Of a stretch of 64,000 bases of DNA, positions 31,205 through 42,835 are shown in pieces; within the stretch, counting starts at the first letter, position 1, and every line of letters begins with the position of its first letter. The notes below the pieces were generated by a model, which worked only from the letters and a program-made list of their open reading frames with translations, was not told the origin of the DNA and did not search any database. Position numbers and translations under genes: made by a program. The stretch is taken from positions 198,762 through 262,761 of the forward strand of contig NW_003546303.1 in assembly GCF_000090795.2 (NCBI RefSeq). Direction: 5' to 3'. This DNA comes from Amphimedon queenslandica. Taxonomy: Eukaryota > Porifera > Demospongiae > Haplosclerida > Niphatidae.

Positions 31205-32900
31205 AATGTACCAACTAGAAGTGAGATAATTAACTCAAAAACCAAACCCTTCAGAAGGAGAATCATAGCTCTTTCAAAATCCACTATGCAGCCAAAGTGC
31301 TTTCACAACTATAAAGTTCATTCTAGGGCAGAATTTTGTTAAAATATTTTCAAACTGAAACAATTGTGCCCATCTAAATTTTCAATTACATAAATACACA
31401 ATATCCTTTTTAAAAATTAGATATCATAGCATTTATCTAGAAAATCATGAGAAAAGCTTAAGTACATACCAAATAACGAGGATTAAGTAGACAGGAAGAA
31501 ATACATTGATTTCAAGACTTTCTGTAATTCTGCCATTCCACCACTATAAACAAATGGAGAAGCTACATCTAAGTTTTAAAATGAAAGCATGACGTTTCGA
31601 AACTTGACATAAAATATTTACTTACACACTTAAAGAATCAAATTGTTTCAGAAAATTAATTAGCAAAGAAATCATACCTTTGTCAGAGATTTCACTGTGG
31701 GACCACAATATTATATTTAAATATCATGGAAAGATTGAGATGAATAGCAGGCAAAGAATTCCTAAGCTGAGTGACTTAATCAAGTGCTTACAGTTGATAC
31801 TTAAAAAGTCAGCAGAAGTAAGCAGCAAGAAACGAAAGAAGCAATATGTATTAAAAATATTATTGGGATACTACAGGAAGACTCACTATAGTAGAATAAC
31901 ATGTAGATATTTGTATAAAATTACATGAGTGGCAGAAAGTGCAGAGGAATTAGTCATCAAAAAAGGTAAGGAGTGCCAAGAACAAACTTCTCAAATCTGC
32001 AGTTATTCTCTAGAGTTGCAACGACCCTTATGAACACTGGCTGCATAAAATGGACACGAGATAAACGCAAATGACAAGTTGACTGTAAGCTTTTCAAAAA
32101 ATTTGTTTGCAATGCTATTATAATCCAACAAAAATTGTCATTCATACAATATAGTCATGACATCTAAATACTGAGGAAATAGTGGAACCTTACATAGGAC
32201 AACTATTATTGTTATTGTAATTAATATTGTGTTTATGATTTGTTGATGTGTGTCTATGTGTACCATCTTAATTAATCTTCTATGTTCTAGATATTCTTAT
32301 TGTTGTTCTAGAATAATCTGTAGGTTATAATTAGTGCTCTCTATTGGAGTTTTGTTATGTACATATAAGTTGCTATATGTTGTGTGACCTTTTGTCAGTC
32401 TTTTGTCAATTGTTAGTTGTTGTTAGTTAATGTTTTATCAGTTCAGTTAATCTTTTTTCTGTGATCTGTAAAAAAAGCAATTTGCTTTTCAGTGAGCTTG
32501 TACTCTGCGAAGCCACTGTTTTACAACAACAACCAGCAGTGAAAATTACAAAACGGTAACAAAAACATTGAAGAAAGGAATCCATCCTCTTAAAATGAGA
32601 AATTTCTATGCTTTTTTTTCGTAGTTCTGATGCTGTTTGCAGTGCCACTGAAGTGAAGCAGAGAAAGAAAACTGACTATCAAACCCTTGGCTAAGATTTT
32701 TGGCTCATCAGGTGGATTCAAAAGTCCACAAAATGACAGAGATGGCAGAAGAGAGGATAGGAATGGGTTAGAAGTGCAGTACCATCAATAAATTTTGCAA
32801 CATGCAATGAAACTGACCAATGAAACTAAACCTGTAGTCAGTAGTTTATGCTGATGCAATTCAAAATTACAATAGCAGCCATTAAAAAAGCAAAAGCCAT
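31205..32900 (+). repeat. Segmental duplication unit R3 (interrupted)
   Basis: Third copy of R1/R2: AACCCTTCAGAAGGAGAATC near 31227, TGAACACTGGCTGC near 32031, and GTTTGCAGTGCCACTGAAGT near 32633. It is interrupted by an insertion at 32205-32528 that is absent from the other two copies. Confidence 0.7.
32205..32528. mobile_element. Insertion in R3, possibly a solo LTR or similar
   Basis: In R1 the sequence runs from GAGGACAAC straight into CAGC (21826-21840). Here about 325 bases intervene after GGACAAC, and ACAAC recurs at the right edge (32524-32528), which fits a 5-bp target duplication. The insert is T-rich and has a polyA-like AAAAAAAGC near 32470 followed by TGAGCTTGTACTCTGCGAAG, a layout like an LTR. 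It lacks clean TG...CA ends at the expected points. Confidence 0.4.
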
Positions 32901-34610
32901 AATTGAGGTTTGGCCCACATTTTACTTACATTTTGGACCCTGCCCTAACACTATTGTATGCCAATGCAACAACAGAAGTTGTTAAAGTTCATTGGGGAAG
33001 TCATGCAACCAAGTAAGGGAGAGGAAGCATCTGTTTGAAAGCAATTGGAATTGAAATGTCACAATACTTGGGTGAAGAACACACAGGTCAATCGCCATTA
33101 CAGTGGTGGTGACAAAAAAATGGAAATATACCCTATTCACGTTATCTGAGCTCGCAGTACGTTACTCGGCTATTCCACCTACATTGGTTCCTTGCAAACA
33201 AGCTTTCAGCCTTGCTGGACACAGCTAATAAAAAAGGGCTTCTTTTCTTCCTAATCTGAACATGATGGTACTTCTAGCAGAAAATCTTGACTAATTTCAA
33301 TAACATTGATTTGTTATAAAAATCAATAATTAATTTTATTGGACTTATAACTACAATGAAATCATTGGTAAACATGCATGGCATTATGAAGTGGAAAATT
33401 ATCGTGACATATGCACTATCATGATATTATGGGAGCAAAGTATCGTGATAGTACCACTATCACCCAGCCTTATTAGAAATGTTAACACATTAACCTTGTC
33501 TGGCTTGAGACGAGTCCTGTTTGAATTGACTATAATGTCCAGACACACTAAACAACGTCTCTGATGTCTACTTTAGAGCACAGATGCTGAAATATTTCCT
33601 GGCACTTTCAGAAAAGTTATACATGTATAACTAAGTGAGTCCTGTTGCCACAAGTGTAATGCATTATTTTTGTGTCTAGGTTTTGAGAAAAAGATATTGT
33701 TTTAGAAACTGTGTCACAACATTATCTTCAATAAAAAGGTGAGTACTTACTTTATGTAGCTTTCACTTCCTTTTTCTTCTGTAAACATTAATTTAGGAGC
33801 CTCATTTGCCTTGTTGTGGTAGTTCAGACACATTGAAATGAAAGTCCAATCCATCATAAGAGCGACTTAGGAATTTTCTGCTTTCTTTTTGAGTAGAATC
33901 TTCAATGAAAATTAGTATTTCTGTCTTTGGATGAAGAAAAAAAGGATTATAAAAGTTGAAAATGTAACTAATTACTCTAATGACAAACAAATTGGATGAA
34001 GGAGAAGAGAGCACTTCATTATGATTCCATGACAGGAAGGAATTAGGAGTTAACTGTGTTATGGTTAGCACCTAGGACCTAACACATTGCTATATCTTGT
34101 TTCAGTACTTGGTCATTCATTCTCAATCATAATAAATCAAGATATCACTGCCACTAGACACGTGAAACAGAACTGCATTTGACTAAAGATATAACCTTTA
34201 AAAGACTAAGTATATAGTAATATGTACATGTATGTGCCATAGTATGTTATTCTCAGCAGTTCTGCTAAGTATATTGATAGTGATACCGTAAAGAAAGTAA
34301 AATTTTACTGCCACTATTTTGGAGTTTTAGTTCCAACAATTGTCTTAGGACCAATTATGAAACACATTCTTATAAAATTTCAACTGATAATTTCAAAAAT
34401 AATTAATATTTGAGCACTGTTATTTCAAAAATACACTTATTTTGTAAAATTATGATAATAGGTCTCCTAATTTTGCCACTCTCCTCAAATTTTGGCTGCA
34501 GTAATATAATATTTATGAACAAGTACTCATGGTTGGAAGATGCCTAACTCACAGTGATTAGGTAAGCTACATTTATATTACTAGTTATTTTTAGTTAAAC
34601 AATCAGTAGG
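32900..34610. other. No gene seen
   Basis: It contains short frames only (for example 33802-34071 minus, no family recognised). Near 33390-33470, TATCATGATAT and TATCGTGATAGTACCACTAT resemble hAT-type terminal half sites, but I could not pair ends. Confidence 0.45.
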
Positions 34611-34639
34611 TTAACCAATAATGCCCTGAGGAAAGGCTA

Positions 34640-35490
34640 GTAATTCCAGCGGCATCTCAAGCAGCAACGCACCAGAGAGGCCATGAATTCGTCTCCCATT
34701 GGAATTTCCACTGGCAAAAAGTTGTCTTATCATTATGTGAAGTAAAAGAGGGAATTTTAGAGTGACTATTGACAAGGTCAGAGAATCATCTTTATTTAGG
34801 CGCAACAATCCTTAAAGCTAAAGCTTGCGAACTCATCAAGCCACACAATCCTAGTTTCTTCTGTCATTTGCTGGTTAGATACATTTAGGTTGCATCACAG
34901 GCTCTCATTGAGATGCAAAACCACAATAAACCAGAAACTACCTGCAAAGTTGGAGACTAAGATAGCAGTATTGTTACATCATGTCACAAAGCACTCAGAA
35001 ATGAGCTCAAATATCCTAACAATCTGGTAATAAATATAGACACAACTCGTATGTATTTTAATCTGGTCCACAAAAACATGGCTAAGAAAGGACAGAAGCA
35101 GGTCCATGTACAATCATGCGGGTCATAAAAAGAGACTAACAGTTGCTATAACATGTACATGAGATTTTTTAAAATATTCTATTTTTAAGGGATAAAGGAA
35201 ATAGAAATTTCAGGCAGCAAGTAATGTAAATGTAGCATTGTAATGGAGGGCTGGATGGGCTCTGATTTAATGCTTTGATGGTTAAAGCAGCTGCATTGCC
35301 TTGTACAATAGGGAGCAGAGTCCTTTTGGCCATTGATTTTTTTGCTCATAAAACAAGAGTTAATGGAATTGGCACAGTCACATAATGTAGATGTTATCAT
35401 TCTTAATGGTTGTACAAGCAAGATACAGCCGTTAAATGCCTGCTTAAATAAGCTATTTAAGGACATTTTAAAAAAAATTCCAGATTATAG
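34640..35490 (+). pseudogene. pogo/Tigger-like transposase pseudogene
   Basis: Fragments of a pogo-group (CENP-B-related) transposase occur in order. A helix-turn-helix region around 34800-34860 has ILKAKACELIKPHNPSFF. Next is SLRCKTTINQKLPAKLETKI (34895-34965). Then LVINIDTTRMYFNLVHKNMA (about 35025-35085) carries the first Asp context. KKGQKQVHVQSCGS follows, then GIKEIEIS. WMGSDLM lies near 35253, and LAIDFFAHKTR near 35330 carries the second Asp. Last is LMELAQSHNVDVIILNGCTS, KIQPLNACLNKLFKDILKK (35359-35475). Frame changes and stops are frequent. No TA-flanked terminal repeats were found. Confidence 0.66.
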
Positions 35491-35499
35491 TCAGTTTCA

Positions 35500-36340
35500 C
35501 TTGAATTTGACAAGTTTTCATCATCAAAACATAGATATTTACTCTGTTATCTATGATCAAAACATCACGTGTAGTCCTGACCACACACGCAATTAAAATG
35601 ACTGAAACTTCAATGTGCTCTCTTCTTCCTTAAACTCCTTCAGTTTCCTGTTTTGGGTGCTATTTCCTCTACATTTCACATGCAGGATCTTTGTCCTTGT
35701 TAATACTTAAAAAGGCAATCAAGAAACAAGCTTACAATGGATTTTCCTAGCTGTAAGAAGTGACAGCAGTTGTGAAGAATTGGAGAGGTTAAGCAGATCA
35801 AATAAGGCTTCTTTCTGGAGTGCAAGACCTTTTTGTGAAATATGTCTCAGTCTTAAGTGTTCCTTTTGCTTTATATTATTTAAAACAAATATAAATGATA
35901 TTCATGAGCATAGAGGAAAACCAGCCATTGTACAAAGTCCTTCTTTGTTTGTGCTATTGAAAATGCTCTTGATAGTTGGAAAACCATTTTATTCACAGTA
36001 CAAAATAACTACTTGATCTTATTAGAGTGCCCTATGTCAATGAATCTACAGATGACTTATTCATGAGACCAATGCTAGTACTGCAGATTCATTAAAATAA
36101 TATTATCAAAGTATTTTGAATAATAATTTCATGGTACTAAAATATAGTCACAGCTTCAATCTTCTCATTTAGCAGCTCTTTCAACTTTTCAATTATTTCC
36201 TTTCACAATGAAAGTCATTAATGCAAGGATTTCCCACTTCTGTCTTGTATATACTACTTCAATTTTGCCTATGTCACACATTACCATTCACCGTACCACT
36301 CTCCACATCAAAAGCAAATCAAAGCCAAAGATGCCAAAAA
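35500..36340. other. No gene seen
   Basis: A 78-codon plus-strand frame (35780-36016) is Cys- and Phe-rich, but I do not recognise it. It could be exon debris from the neighbouring transposon. Confidence 0.45.
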
Positions 36341-36344
36341 TGAA

Positions 36345-36470
36345 GATCAAATGATAATAAAAGATCGCGACACCGCCTTGCCATTTTTCAGTGTTATATA
36401 AGATAATGCAAACTCATGAGCAAAGTTACGGAAAGTATATGGCAAGACAGTGTCACAAACTTTGATCTTG
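36345..36470. repeat. Short inverted-repeat element (possible MITE)
   Basis: GATCAAA near the left edge with GACACCGCCTTGCCAT is mirrored by ATGGCAAGACAGTGTC and TTTGATC at the right edge. It is about 125 bases in all. The ends are imperfect. Confidence 0.4.
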
Positions 36471-36595
36471 CTGTAAATAATTTACATCATCAGTGAATAC
36501 TGCGAGTAAAATAGTTAATAATGAATATCATTATTATACAATATCATTATTATACATAGAAAAGAATAGATCTAGGGGTTGTGGTGTTGCAACCT

Positions 36596-36752
36596 CACAT
36601 ATACTAAGCAACATGTTGCTAGCAACATTTGTGGTTACTTTGATCTTGTGATCAACATTTTGCCAGAAGTAACATTCTTTTTCTGGCAATATGTTGCTTA
36701 CAAGATCAATATAGCCACAGATGTTGCAAGCAACATGTTCCTAGTATATGGA
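36596..36752. repeat. Foldback element with about 68-bp arms
   Basis: The left arm has CATATACTAAGCAACATGTT... ending TTTTGCCA. The right arm is TGGCAATATGTTGCTTACAA... ending CTAGTATATGG, the inverse at roughly 80 percent identity. The spacer is about 20 bases. Each arm also contains small internal palindromes (GCAACATGTTGC). It could form a long hairpin RNA. Confidence 0.7.
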
Positions 36753-37082
36753 GGCCTTAACTCAAAAATAATTTTAAATACATTTATTGCTGCAGCAGTA
36801 GGTGCAAACCACCTAGTTTATATAACATTACTGTGGTTAGTGGAATAATTAACAAAAAGAGCTCTAGAATTGGTGGAAATGTCGATTTAAATTCTTCTAA
36901 AACATTAATTTTTTCTAATATAAGTAACAGTTTGACCAACGTTGCCCATTCATGTTTTTAATAAATTATACATGCCAGTTTTTAAGGCCTTCTTAATTTT
37001 TAATCAGTAATAGTGCAAACAATATGAATCATTTCTACGAAATCAGGAATCTTAGTTTAAAATTCTTGATTTTATGTATTCA

Positions 37083-37440
37083 CTAAACGATAAATTCTGT
37101 GCTGGATACCTCTGTCTGGGATGATACTCTCCTTATTGCCCAGTTGGAAATAAAGTAGGAAAGCAACAAAAGATGCTCTTGCTTATTGTCAATAGGCCCT
37201 TCTTGTACAGTCATTAATTTATATTGACTGATATCAGAACCCATTGCAGATTTACTTTCAAGATGTCTAATTGTAAACGAAAAAAGGCCTTCTAAATCTT
37301 GTTCATTTGCTTTTTCAAGCATTTTACAAGTAGTTTTGCTCACTATTTGTATAACATATTTAGCCAGTTCGTCAATCAAATCATTGTCTACACTTCTATA
37401 AAGCCAACTTATTTCCTTTAATTTTCTTATGCTGCTTTAT
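37083..37440 (-). pseudogene. Helitron-like Rep C-terminal fragment
   Basis: An open frame on the minus strand reads VDNDLIDELAKYVIQIVSKT, KMLEKANEQDLEGLFSFTIR and SKSAMGSDISQYKLM. This resembles a region in Helitron-type replication proteins that lies between the Rep catalytic part and the helicase. Recognition is by pattern memory only. No Rep HUH motif is visible nearby. Confidence 0.35.
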
Positions 37441-37511
37441 TCTATTTACATCAACGAAACTACGCCAGACCTTATTTGATTTAGTAGGCTGTCCATTATT
37501 AATAATACAAG

Positions 37512-37746
37512 TAAGTTAAACACATTAAAAATGGAAAAGCAGTAGGATTAAAATGGGAAAAAGTAAAGAAAGAAGAGAGTACTTGCAAACTGGTGTGAGA
37601 AGATATCCTACACCACTGCATGAAATATAAAGCATAGTGTAACTGTGTAAGCCTTCATCGTGCATCCTCAGTAATTGGGAATAATCATACGGTCTTTTGC
37701 AGGNNNNNNNNNNCTACTGCTTTTCCATTTTTAATGTTTTAATTTA
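37512..37746. repeat. Inverted repeat flanking an assembly gap
   Basis: AACACATTAAAAATGGAAAA at about 37518-37537 and its inverse CCATTTTTAATGTTTTAATT at 37725-37744 enclose about 170 bases, ending in a 10-N gap (37704-37713). It is probably a small inverted-repeat element. The gap sits against the right arm. Confidence 0.55.
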
Positions 37747-38309
37747 CTTGTTTCCATTCTTTTTTCTTAAATTAATAAATTGTATTCTGTTTTGATTCTG
37801 TGGTTAGGTTAATCATTTCATGCTAATCACGTGCGCATAAATTAAAATGGCGTCAAACCACTAACCCACGCGGTGTCTGCAGCTGGATTTGACTTCCATT
37901 TTGTTCTCTCCTTGCTCCTTTTTTAATCCACCTTTGTGGTCCTTGACCCAAGCACGAAGGAATGATGTTAAAGCCTACTGGAGCGGTTCTCTGGTTTAAA
38001 AGATTAGAGGGGCCATAGAAGAAGATGAAAGAAAGAAGAAAAAGTCTGAAGAATTTTGCAGAAATTTGAATTTGGGCCTATTCTTTAAAAAAGCTCTCGC
38101 TACGTTACAGTCCACTTTAAAGGTACCAGGAAAATCGCTCAGTGAAGGAGAGCTCACGTAAGCCATTTATAAGGCTGTACAATGTAAGATAAAAGAGTTA
38201 TAAGTGTTTGAAAATCATAAAAACGGTCGCCATCTTGAAAAACCAGCCTCAATCCTACATATAGGCTACCGCCTATATATAAAGTTCTGGATTAGGCAAG
38301 TAATTAGAA

Positions 38310-38560
38310 TTTATACCAACCTCATTTAAAGTTTCCATTGTTATTTTAGTGGAAGGGGTAAATAAAACATTGTACCTTTAAGAGCTATCACAGAATTATA
38401 TGTAGGCACTTTTAAGGTGTGTGTGCCTAGTCTAACAATTGTCTGAAAACATTTGGCCTCTGTATTAACTGGCAACTTAAAGGATTCAAATTTTCCAATT
38501 CTTTGGATAGTGGCTAACACTGTAACAACCCATTGAGCACACAACATGCTGGAACTTTGT
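38310..38560 (-). pseudogene. DUF6570-like segment of a Helitron protein
   Basis: The minus strand reads CAQWVVTVLATIQRIGKFES, ECFQTIV-like text and VIALKGTMFYLPLPLKITME. The K-G-x-x-F-x-LPLPL...T motif is typical of the DUF6570 region near the N-terminus of many Helitron helicase-like proteins. It is open over about 70 codons. Confidence 0.45.
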
Positions 38561-38749
38561 TTTCCCTAATAATAGGTTTACAATGATTACAAGTATACAT
38601 AATTTTTTTTAGTGCTGTAGGATCATTTTCTCTAATGTAATGTAATAGGATATTATAAACATCGCTACTAAATTATTAGCTTCAGTGACAGACTTTTTTC
38701 AACAGCCTCTCACAGCTACAACAAGCATTAACAGCCTAATCTGACAAAG

Positions 38750-39520
38750 CTTCTTATATTAATCAATAGCATCTGAATACTGAAAATAAAGTACAGCATC
38801 AAAGTTCGGTATTCTAAATGGGTCTTCTTCTCCATCGTTTATAGCGTAATACACATTATCAAATTCTGTCTCATCAGCTTCATTAATATTTTAATTCATC
38901 AATTGCGCTATGTCACCATCAGGAAGGGAAGAATCAACAATATCTATTGTTAAATGTGCATTTCTAGCAACAAAAAAGTGTTTGAAAAGGCATCTCAACA
39001 AAGGATAATAAACAGATGCATTGTGTAAAATATGCATCATGCTTTTACAACAGTATCTACACAATTTCTGAATATTTAAAATATTTTTCAACGTTTTCAT
39101 TTTTTTCAACAATTATTGTTACATTTGCATTATCACAGATATCATGTTCATGCACTTGACCTATTTCTTTGACATGCAGGGATCTTGTCATATAATGCTT
39201 ACTACCACAATTGTCACATGCATCTTCATACTTCCTCAATTGTTTAATGGGATCATCAAAATATCGTGTAACTACAATAATGGAACCATCATCACATCAT
39301 CACTTTCTAATAAAGCCTTGTACCTGTCTGTACAGTGCCATTTGAGGGTAGGCTTTCTCTTATGAGTATACATTCTATTACTACCAAAATTGTCATCTTC
39401 AGAGCCACTAACAGCATTACATTTTTCTATTCTATCAATGCAAGACTCATCTACAATCCCTGCTACATAACAGATTCCACTTCTATCAACAGGGATTGCA
39501 ATTGTACTATCTAATTGGCT
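38750..39520 (-). pseudogene. Upstream part of a Helitron-like protein
   Basis: Several consecutive minus-strand frames look like one decayed protein: STIAIPVDRSGICYVAGIVD, then YFDDPIKQLRKYEDACDNCG, LCRYCCKSMMHILHNASVYY and PFRIPNFDAVLYFQYSDAID. The CDNCGSKHY and CRYCC pairs could be zinc ligands. Position suggests it belongs to the protein that continues into the DUF6570-like part, but I do not recognise it on its own. Confidence 0.35.
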
Positions 39521-39539
39521 TTTGTTCTATCAAATTAAT

Positions 39540-40180
39540 TCAAACAATTAATTTATTTGTTTTTGGGTGAGCCAAAGCCCACTTTCAAATTCCTTGTATT
39601 TTTCTTGTATTGAAACATTAAATACACGACTTTTAAGAGTATCAATAGTTTCATCAGTCAGACAGCAATGTGTAATAGCATCAGGCATTTTAAAAAAAGT
39701 TTCGTCTCTTTTTGTTGCTCATTCATTGTTAATTCAACATATTCTACTGTTTCCTTCCATAAGTTAACTGCATTTGCTGGTCCCAGTCTATTTTTTACTA
39801 GTTTGTTGCTAATTTTATTAAATACTGGTCTACCATTAACTGGTGGCAATTCTAAGAGGTAACTTACAAAAAAATATTTTAGATCCAAGCCATTCATCAA
39901 TTTTAAATATATCTTCTAACCGTTTATGTAAGTAAGCCAAATTTAAATTGGATACCATAGATACCTCATCTACTATTATAATTTTTAAATTTTGAAATAT
40001 CTTTGTTATATTTTTCTGAGCTTCTTGATTACAGCCCAGTATTCAGCTGCGTTTCCTTCATGTTCAATTGGTCGCTGAAGTAATCTACGTATTGTTAGTC
40101 CACCTAAATTAAATGTGGCTATACCTGATGGTGCTACTATAGCACACATAATTTCACCACATTTTGGATGCCATTTCATC
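39540..40180 (-). pseudogene. PIF1/Helitron helicase fragment
   Basis: The minus strand reads VAPSGIATFNLGGLTIRRLL, QRPIEHEGNAAEYW, then LKIIIVDEVSMVSNLNLAYL (Walker B-like DEVSM motif II, near 39970). Next come LPPVNGRPVFNKISNKLV, AVNLWKETVEYVELTMNEQQ and MPDAITHCCLTDETIDTLKS, ending near YKEFESGLWLTQK. These are consecutive motifs of the PIF1-type helicase at the C-terminal end of Helitrons. Frame changes break it. It lies upstream, on this strand, of the DUF6570-like segment, which is the reverse of the normal domain order. Confidence 0.68.
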
Positions 40181-40524
40181 CACTAAGTGTTGTTGCCTCT
40201 ATTAAATATCTGCATAATATCACATGGTATTGTGTTCACCAAACTAGTTAATTCTAATTCAGTAGTTCTTCCATTGTTAACTTACTACTGACCAGTGCTG
40301 TAGCTATAGGTCCTTTAAAAGTAATTGCTAGCAGCAAGAAGGTGCTAGACTAATTACAAACTTCTAATTTAGTTTTTATTAGTTAGCTACAAGGAATAAA
40401 AAAGGGGAAAAGTAGAGTAAGATTAAATTGTGACAATTTAAAGAAATGTAATATGTACTTGCTCACAAGTGCAGTAAATACGAAGAGGATAGTCCTGCCA
40501 TAGCAGGCATGAAGGCTTTAAATC

Positions 40525-40570
40525 CCACAGCACTGCATAAAAATTCTTTATCTTTTATGCAGTGCTGTGG
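40525..40570. repeat. Perfect 18-bp hairpin
   Basis: CCACAGCACTGCATAAAA (40525-40542), a 10-base loop, then TTTTATGCAGTGCTGTGG (40553-40570), with no mismatch. It lies just outside the Helitron-like helicase remnant. Part of it (CACTGCAT) also occurs at about 37614. Confidence 0.85.
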
Positions 40571-40739
40571 ATTCTTATAACACAACTAAGCAAGGTGTTC
40601 TACCCTTTTGTTTCTTTAATTATTTCCAATCTATGCTTTGTACAATCTTGTTTTCAATTTTTTATAAATTACATTCTGTTATGATTTTGTGGTTAGGTTA
40701 ATCGATTCATGATCAATGTAACACATCATTACAGTGGAG

Positions 40740-41500
40740 TGTATACTGCTGCTTAAACAAGCATGTGCAGTATGATGGGGGGTAATCTGCCTAAACTGAA
40801 CAGGAAATATCAAAATTGTGACTAGAGATGATAAACATATGGCTTACATCAGTTAATTGACAGTAACAGTGAAAGAAAGAGGTTGAAATTGCCAGCCACT
40901 CAATTTTCTTATTTTTGTCCTTAATACTCTTATATAGCGCTGGGCAATAGTTTCAAACTTATTCACTATCATGATAGTGTAGAAGCTATTGTAATGTGAT
41001 GCTAGCATAATTCCTCTAAAAATTTGTTACATCAAGTTTTGTACTTGTAATTTTTAATAATGACTATTTTGAGGGAGAGTACCTATGAAGCTCATTAATC
41101 AATTATTTTGTCGAATTTGGTGGGATCCATTAATACACAAAACCAGCAGTATACTAACCTGGCTGTTCAGAGTATCCCTCTCACATACTGAATTTAGGTA
41201 AGTCATGAAATAGAACTACGTGGAACAATAATATTAAAAACAAAAAAATAGAATGAATTATTGTAGAAAATATTTTGTTATTTTTGAATTAAGAACATCG
41301 AATATTTAGGGGAATGATAGTGTATATGGAAAAAAACAGGTAATTAATTAAAAGTTTTGGTATGTACATGTGTATGTGCATGTACTTAATAATCGTACTT
41401 TGTAGCATGTCAAAACTGGTGCTTAGGACGATTATTGCTATTATTTAAAGGGCATCTGATACCAGAAAAAGAACATTGGAATAATTTTAGCTTGCTACTG
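40740..41500. other. No gene seen
   Basis: Near 40935 a GCGCTGGGCAATAG motif with a nearby TATCATGATAG resembles hAT-type end half sites, but no partner end was found. Confidence 0.5.
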
Positions 41501-41682
41501 ACAATTTTTGATTATTCATTTGTAACAATTACTGAAAGTAAGTAGTCCATGAAACATTATTTCAAAACAAAACTTAAATGTAAAAACTAAGTTGGATAAG
41601 TCACTTGTATCTATACTATACAATGAAACTTAGAAAAGAAGTAAGAAATAGTGATACATGAAACATCATTTTACAACCAACC

Positions 41683-42398
41683 TTAAGGTACTTTTGGATG
41701 AAATTTTAATATTTTTTCAATTGCTGCCATTTTTACCGTGCACTGTTTAGAAGTTATACATCATTGAACTATAGATATTAAAAAAATTCCTACATAACTT
41801 TTCATACTTTATACGCAATCTTTGATCTTGTGTCATTTCTGAATACCTTTGTATATTATAAAACTGGCGGGAAAAATTAATTGCACGGTGGGGTTAAGTT
41901 ATGACGTCATATTAGTCAAACCATTAATAAAAATGGCCCCAGTATGTATTTCCTGACATTTGTTTATTTAGCTGTTTCATCTGGTGAATGCAGGCTCTAC
42001 GAAGCTCTAAAGCTTGCGATCGTGGCATAATGAAGGCAAACACTCGATCAAGTTTTAATGCTGTAAATGCTTTTGTGATACACTGATGTTTGAAAGTCAA
42101 CAAAACTTTATGAGAGATTGCAGCCCATTTTGCAAAACTTGAAAAACTTTTGCCAAATGATGCAACATACGTCAATAGAAAATAATATTATAAACACAAT
42201 GATATTACTAAAAATTAAAGCATTCTCATCATGTTCAAAAATTCTTTACTCAGTTTTCATCCAATTTACAAAGTTTATAGTTTATTGCATCTCACTGTTG
42301 AGAAAAAATTTGAAAAATTTATATAATGTAGAAAAAGTATGAATAAAACAATTTGTGTCCCGAAATCTAAATTGTGCGATCAGCCCGTTGTACCTTAA
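41683..42398. mobile_element. TTAA-flanked short inverted-repeat element inside the satellite
   Basis: Satellite units stop at TTAAGGTAC (41683 on) and resume after GTACCTTAA (ending 42398). TTAA flanks both sides with AGGTAC ends. The interior is unlike the satellite and has an 83-codon minus-strand frame (41924-42175) that I do not recognise. TTAA targets fit Kolobok/piggyBac-type nonautonomous elements. The inverted repeats are only about 9 bases. Confidence 0.5.
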
Positions 42399-42835
42399 AC
42401 AATAAAAATTCAGTATGATTAGTCACTTCTGGTATAAACTATAATGTGAGAGAGAGTAAGAAAAGAAGAAACAAATAGTAAGAAACTGTATCAGAAAGGT
42501 CATTTAAAAACCAATTTCTAATGATAAAGACCTAGTCTGATGAGACACTTCTGAGATTTTAAACTGTAGAATAAGACTGACAATAAAAGAAAGAAATGGT
42601 AAAAAGTAAGAAAAACATGACAAATCATATCAGAATCAACTTCAAAAATATAAAAATCAGTCTGAATATTATATTTCTGTTATTTTATTTACTATGAAAA
42701 AGGAAAGAAGAAAACAAATACTGAGAAATGTGAGTACATCAAACGTCAATATGAAACTAAACATCTGACAAAATCTGAGTCAAATCAGTCATGCTTGGTA
42801 TAAACTATACTATCAATCTAAGAAAAGAAACTACA

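Noticed and set aside
33390-33475. hAT-like ends (TATCGTGATAGTACCACTATC)
   Set aside because: No partner end or target duplication could be found nearby. The similarity is to a degenerate half-site type only.
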